Translations under genes and position numbers: made by a program
Source: Hydrogenophilales bacterium
GTDB lineage: Bacteria > Pseudomonadota > Gammaproteobacteria > Burkholderiales > Thiobacteraceae
DNA: 32,316 bases
Assembly (NCBI GenBank): GCA_016235775.1
Contig: JACRIU010000103.1
Location: 1-32,316 of the forward strand
Reading direction: 5' to 3'
Notes under the pieces: model-generated
Seen by the model: only the letters and a program-made list of their open reading frames with translations
The model's database searches: none
Told to the model about the DNA's origin: nothing
In this document: positions 29,313 through 32,316 of the stretch, in pieces
Layout of the letters: every line of letters begins with the position of its first letter
Numbering within the stretch: position 1 is the stretch's first letter

Positions 29313-30599
29313 TTACGCGCCGGTAATCTCCGCTACCGGCGCGGGAGGGTAGAGCCGCACCACTTTCACTACCCTGTCCTGAGTCTGCACCACTTCCAGT
29401 GTGTGGTCAGCAATACGGAAGCTGGTGCCGGCTTCCGGGATGTCTTCAAAGTACTCTAAAACCAGCCCATTCAATGTCTTAGGGCCATCCAGCGGAAACT
29501 TCGTGCCGAGCTTGCGGTTCAGTTCCCGCAATGAGCTGCTGCCGTCGATCAACCAACTGCCATCTTCTTGAGCTCGGAAATTGGCCGAGTGCAGCGGCGA
29601 GCGCGTGGTGAACTCGCCCACAATCTCTTCCAGAATATCTTCGACTTTCACCAAACCCTGCAATTCGCCGTACTCATCCACCACGATGCCGAATTTTCGC
29701 TGGTTCTCCTGAAAATTCTGAAGTTGGGTCAACAGCGGCGTGCCCACGGGTATGAAATACGGCTCGCGCAGGATTTGCTTGAGGGCTTCCAGCGTAATCG
29801 GCTCTCCTTGCGCCTGATGCAGTACCTTGCGCGTATGCACGATGCCGATGATGTTATTCAATTCGCCTTGATAAACCGGCAGTTGGGTATGGTGGCTGGT
29901 GGTGAGCTGGCGCCAAATCGTGTCTTCGTCCGCCTCGATGTCGATCGCCTCGATCTGGCTGCGCGGCGTCATCACATCGTCCACCGTGATGGATTCGAGC
30001 TCAAACAAATTGAGCAGCACGGTCTGGTGTTTTTTCGGGATGAAGCCGCTCGCTTCCATCACCAGGGTGCGCAGCTCCGGCATGCTGATCTTGTGCTCCA
30101 GCGCTTCGCTCGGCCGCAGCCGCAGCAGCCGCAGCAAGCCTTGCACGAACAAATTCACGAACCAGATGATCGGATAAAACAAGCGTATCAGCGGCTTCAG
30201 CACATAGCTGGCGGGAAAGGCAACCTGCTCCGGATAAGCCGCGCCCACCACCTTGGGGCTGATCTCGCTGAACACCAGAATCAGAAAGGTGACCGCCAGC
30301 GTGGCAATGGTTACCGCGAACTCACTGTTGCCGTAGAAGCGCACCGCGATGACCGTGACCAAGGCGGCGGCCATGGCGTTGACCAAATTATTACCGAGCA
30401 AGATCACCCCGAGCAGCTTGTCGGTTTGCGCCAACAGGTCCGCCGCGCGTGCGGCGCCCCGATGGCCGTGCTGCACGAGATGCCGCAACCGGTAGCGGTT
30501 GAGCGACATCATGCTGATTTCCGAGATCGAAAAAAACGCGGACAGAACGAGTAAAACGCCGAGCGCGATGAGCAAGGCGCTTAAAGGGATGTCGTCCAC
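29313..30599 (-). CDS. CNNM/CorC-type transporter with CBS pair
   Basis: A 428-residue membrane protein. DUF21/CNNM transmembrane domain at about 1-185 (SAFFSISEISMMSLNRYRLRHL, LGVILLGNNLVNAMAAAL, VFSEISPK), a CBS pair at about 200-330 (VDDVMTPRSQIEAIDIE, VDEYGELQGLVKVEDILEEIVGE), and a C-terminal CorC_HlyC domain (WLIDGSSSLRELNRKLG). Homologues (E. coli YfjD, bacterial MpfA/CorC) handle Mg2+ efflux or resistance. The start codon is GTG 30599, five bases after the upstream gene's stop. The order ypjD-yfjD beside ffh also occurs in E. coli. Confidence 0.92.
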   Translation of the reverse strand: MDDIPLSALLIALGVLLVLSAFFSISEISMMSLNRYRLRHLVQHGHRGAARAADLLAQTDKLLGVILLGNNLVNAMAAALVTVIAVRFYGNSEFAVTIATLAVTFLILVFSEISPKVVGAAYPEQVAFPASYVLKPLIRLFYPIIWFVNLFVQGLLRLLRLRPSEALEHKISMPELRTLVMEASGFIPKKHQTVLLNLFELESITVDDVMTPRSQIEAIDIEADEDTIWRQLTTSHHTQLPVYQGELNNIIGIVHTRKVLHQAQGEPITLEALKQILREPYFIPVGTPLLTQLQNFQENQRKFGIVVDEYGELQGLVKVEDILEEIVGEFTTRSPLHSANFRAQEDGSWLIDGSSSLRELNRKLGTKFPLDGPKTLNGLVLEYFEDIPEAGTSFRIADHTLEVVQTQDRVVKVVRLYPPAPVAEITGA

Positions 30600-30604
30600 G
30601 GCGC

Positions 30605-31432
30605 CTATCGCCCCAAGAGTTGCAGCGCCACTTTGCTGCCCAGATAGGCCAGCACCAGCATGGCGAAGCCCGTGAGCGACCAGGCGATGGCGGTGCGCCC
30701 GCGCCAGCCGTAGATTTGGCGCCCCAGCAGCAAACCGGCATAGATCAGCCAGGACAACAGCGCGAACACGGTCTTATGCTGCGTGAAGTGGGCGAAGGAA
30801 AACGGCTTGCCGAACACTTGCTCGGAAAACAGGATGCCGCTGGCCAGGGCGAGCGAGAGCAGCACGAAGCCGATGCCGATGATGTTGAACAACAGCTTTT
30901 CCAGCGTCAGCAGCGGCGGGAGCTTGGCAACGGAGGAATTGAAGGCATGCGCGTGCAAGCGTTTTTCCAATAGGGACATGACGCCCGCGTGCAGCGCGGC
31001 GATGGTAAACAAGGCATAAGCGAGAAACGCCATGGCCAGGTGCGCCAGCAGCAGGGGGGCGGCCGTGAATTGCACCGGGCGTTCCGGCAGGATCAGCGGC
31101 AACAACACCGCCACCGCGGCCACGGGCAGGATCACCGCATTCAAGGCATCCACCGGGTGGCGCAGGCTGCTCAGGGCATAGATCGCCAGCGCGAGCCAGG
31201 CAATGGCGGACAGCGCCTGCCCCACCCCAATGGCAATCTCCCGCGCGCCCCAACTGCCGGCGAGCAGCAGCCAGGCGTGCAGCCCGAGCGGGATCAGAAT
31301 AGCCACGCGCGCCCAAGATTGCCAAGCCGTACCGGGCGCGGTATCCGCCCCCGCCCAATTCGCGCGCCAGAACGCAAAAGCCAGTGCGGCATAGAGCAAG
31401 GCGGCGATGGAATAGGGCAGAGGGCCGGGCAT
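30605..31432 (-). CDS. ypjD: CcsA/YpjD-like eight-helix membrane protein
   Basis: A 275-residue polytopic protein of the cytochrome c assembly (CcsA/HemX) superfamily. It shows eight hydrophobic segments and the family histidines in LLAHLAMAFLAYALFTIAALHAGVM and HFTQHKTVFALLSWLIYAGLL, then GWRGRTAIAWSLTGFAML. YpjD (CorE) of E. coli is encoded beside yfjD and ffh, as here, and has been linked to metal-ion tolerance; a heme role is not shown. ATG 31432 is chosen because the product then starts at the first helix; an upstream in-frame extension crosses into the ffh gene and is rejected. Confidence 0.88.
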   Translation of the reverse strand: MPGPLPYSIAALLYAALAFAFWRANWAGADTAPGTAWQSWARVAILIPLGLHAWLLLAGSWGAREIAIGVGQALSAIAWLALAIYALSSLRHPVDALNAVILPVAAVAVLLPLILPERPVQFTAAPLLLAHLAMAFLAYALFTIAALHAGVMSLLEKRLHAHAFNSSVAKLPPLLTLEKLLFNIIGIGFVLLSLALASGILFSEQVFGKPFSFAHFTQHKTVFALLSWLIYAGLLLGRQIYGWRGRTAIAWSLTGFAMLVLAYLGSKVALQLLGR

Positions 31433-31444
31433 GGATGGAGTAAA

Positions 31445-31473
31445 ATGGCAAGTTATTGAAAACCCATTATAAC
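31445..31473 (+). promoter_or_regulatory. Possible sigma-70 promoter of ffh
   Basis: -35 ATGGCA (31445-31450, four of six consensus bases), a 17-bp spacer and -10 TATAAC (31468-31473). Transcription would start about 11 bases before ATG 31491. It lies in the 58-bp divergent gap shared with the ypjD-like gene. Confidence 0.35.
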
Positions 31474-31490
31474 GCAGCAAAGAAACTCCT

Positions 31491-32316
31491 ATGTTCGACA
31501 ATCTGAGCGGGCGCCTGTCAGGCGTCATCAAGCAACTGCGCGGTCAAGCGCGGCTCACCGAAGACAATATTCAAGACGCCCTGCGCGATGTGCGCATGGC
31601 GCTGCTCGAGGCCGATGTGGCGCTGCCGGTGGTGCGCGATTTCATCGCGCATGTCAAAACGCGCGCGCTCGGACGCGACGTGATCGGCAGCCTGACCCCC
31701 GGCCAGGCGCTTGTGCAAGTGGTGTACGAAGAACTCGCCGCCCTGATGGGCACGACGCAGGAGGGGCTCAACCTCGCCACGACACCGCCCGCCATTATTC
31801 TCATGGCCGGCCTGCAAGGGGCGGGTAAAACCACGACCTGCGGCAAGCTGGCGCGGCTGTTGAAGGAGCAAAAAAAGAAAGTCCTGCTCGTCAGTTGCGA
31901 TGTTTACCGCCCCGCCGCGATCGAGCAACTGCGCCAACTGGGTAAACAATTGGAGGTGGATTGTTTCGAGGCATCGAGCGATCAGCCGCTCGCCATCGCG
32001 CAAGCGGCGCTCACGCACGCCAAGACCCGCTACTACGATGTGCTGATCGTCGATACCGCCGGCCGCTTGGCGATCGATGCATCGATGATGGCGGAAATCA
32101 AAGCCCTGCACGCCCAGCTCAAGCCGATCGAAACCTTGTTCGTGGTGGATGCGATGCAAGGCCAGGATGCGGTCAACACCGCCAAGGCCTTCAACGAAGC
32201 CCTGCCCCTCACCGGCGTGGTGCTGACCAAGCTCGACGGCGACTCCCGTGGCGGCGCGGCCCTCTCCGTGCGCCACGTCACCGGCAAGCCGCTGAAATTC
32301 GCCGGCGTCGGCGAAA
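31491..32316 (+). CDS. ffh: Signal recognition particle protein Ffh, 5' part
   Basis: Partial: the gene runs off the window, leaving the first 275 codons. Ffh binds 4.5S RNA and signal sequences of nascent membrane proteins and delivers ribosomes to FtsY. The N domain begins MFDNLSGRLSGVIKQLRG and contains ALLEADVALPVVRDFI. The G domain has G1 GLQGAGKTTTCGKLA, DVYRPAAIEQLRQL, DTAGRLAID and TKLDGDSRGGAALSV. The C-terminal methionine-rich M domain is outside the window. Identity is certain. Confidence 0.97.
   Translation, partial: MFDNLSGRLSGVIKQLRGQARLTEDNIQDALRDVRMALLEADVALPVVRDFIAHVKTRALGRDVIGSLTPGQALVQVVYEELAALMGTTQEGLNLATTPPAIILMAGLQGAGKTTTCGKLARLLKEQKKKVLLVSCDVYRPAAIEQLRQLGKQLEVDCFEASSDQPLAIAQAALTHAKTRYYDVLIVDTAGRLAIDASMMAEIKALHAQLKPIETLFVVDAMQGQDAVNTAKAFNEALPLTGVVLTKLDGDSRGGAALSVRHVTGKPLKFAGVGE

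Overview
The window is GC-rich, densely coded bacterial chromosome. Several features point to a betaproteobacterium, probably a respiring environmental lineage near Nitrosomonadales/Rhodocyclales: the ctaG-DUF2970-cox3-DUF2909-SURF1-SCO-like-ctaA-ctaB cytochrome oxidase cluster, the pilBCD-coaE-zapD-yacG block, the argJ-DUF815-Nudix/ThiE block, and ypjD-corC divergent from ffh. The lineage is inferred from gene order only. I see no plasmid, phage, insertion sequence, tRNA, rRNA or CRISPR array.

Layout. (1) 1-5275: second half of an aa3-type cytochrome c oxidase locus (CtaG, DUF2970, subunit III, a convergent DUF2909 protein, SURF1, a SCO-like protein, heme A synthase, heme O synthase). (2) 5276-6439: a hairpin-rich non-coding element, then a KTSC protein divergent from an Rrf2-type regulator. 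(3) 6523-12591: a lipid-transport operon (STAS-MlaE fusion, MlaF, MlaD, PqiC-like lipoprotein) coupled by start/stop overlap to a TPR/O-GlcNAc-transferase-like protein, then a YdcH/DUF465 protein. (4) 12933-13481: a cytochrome P460-type heme protein behind a palindrome-rich leader. (5) 13646-18502, minus strand: CBS-pair protein, then rubrerythrin, a two-[4Fe-4S]/CCG-domain Fe-S protein, a small ferritin of the encapsulated-ferritin (EncFtn) family and DUF3501, followed by a cyclopropane-fatty-acid synthase-type methyltransferase. (6) 18611-23157: small membrane protein and rppH (minus), then argJ, DUF815 ATPase, Nudix-ThiE fusion and a lipoprotein (plus). (7) 23245-31432, minus strand: ypjD-like, corC-like, pilB, pilC, pilD, coaE, zapD, yacG and a PCu(A)C copper chaperone. 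(8) 31491-end: 5' part of ffh.

How the genes work together. The left block builds and supplies copper and heme A to the terminal oxidase; the PCu(A)C chaperone and the Met/His-rich lipoprotein at 22.8-23.7 kb may also serve copper delivery. The 6.5-12.4 kb operon moves lipids across the envelope. The rubrerythrin operon looks like a peroxide/iron-handling unit. It is the best candidate here for an under-described system: it has an EncFtn-type ferritin with its ferroxidase residues intact but without an encapsulin-targeting tail and without a neighbouring encapsulin gene, next to a two-domain Fe-S protein whose CCG cysteine motifs are incomplete.

A second theme is the number of structurally different inverted repeats at gene ends: an inverted pair of ~87-bp elements around cox3, a 24-bp perfect stem after the Rrf2 gene, a multi-hairpin element after ctaB, a repeat that encodes the tail of the DUF815 ATPase, and a 20-bp perfect stem between convergent genes at 23.2 kb.
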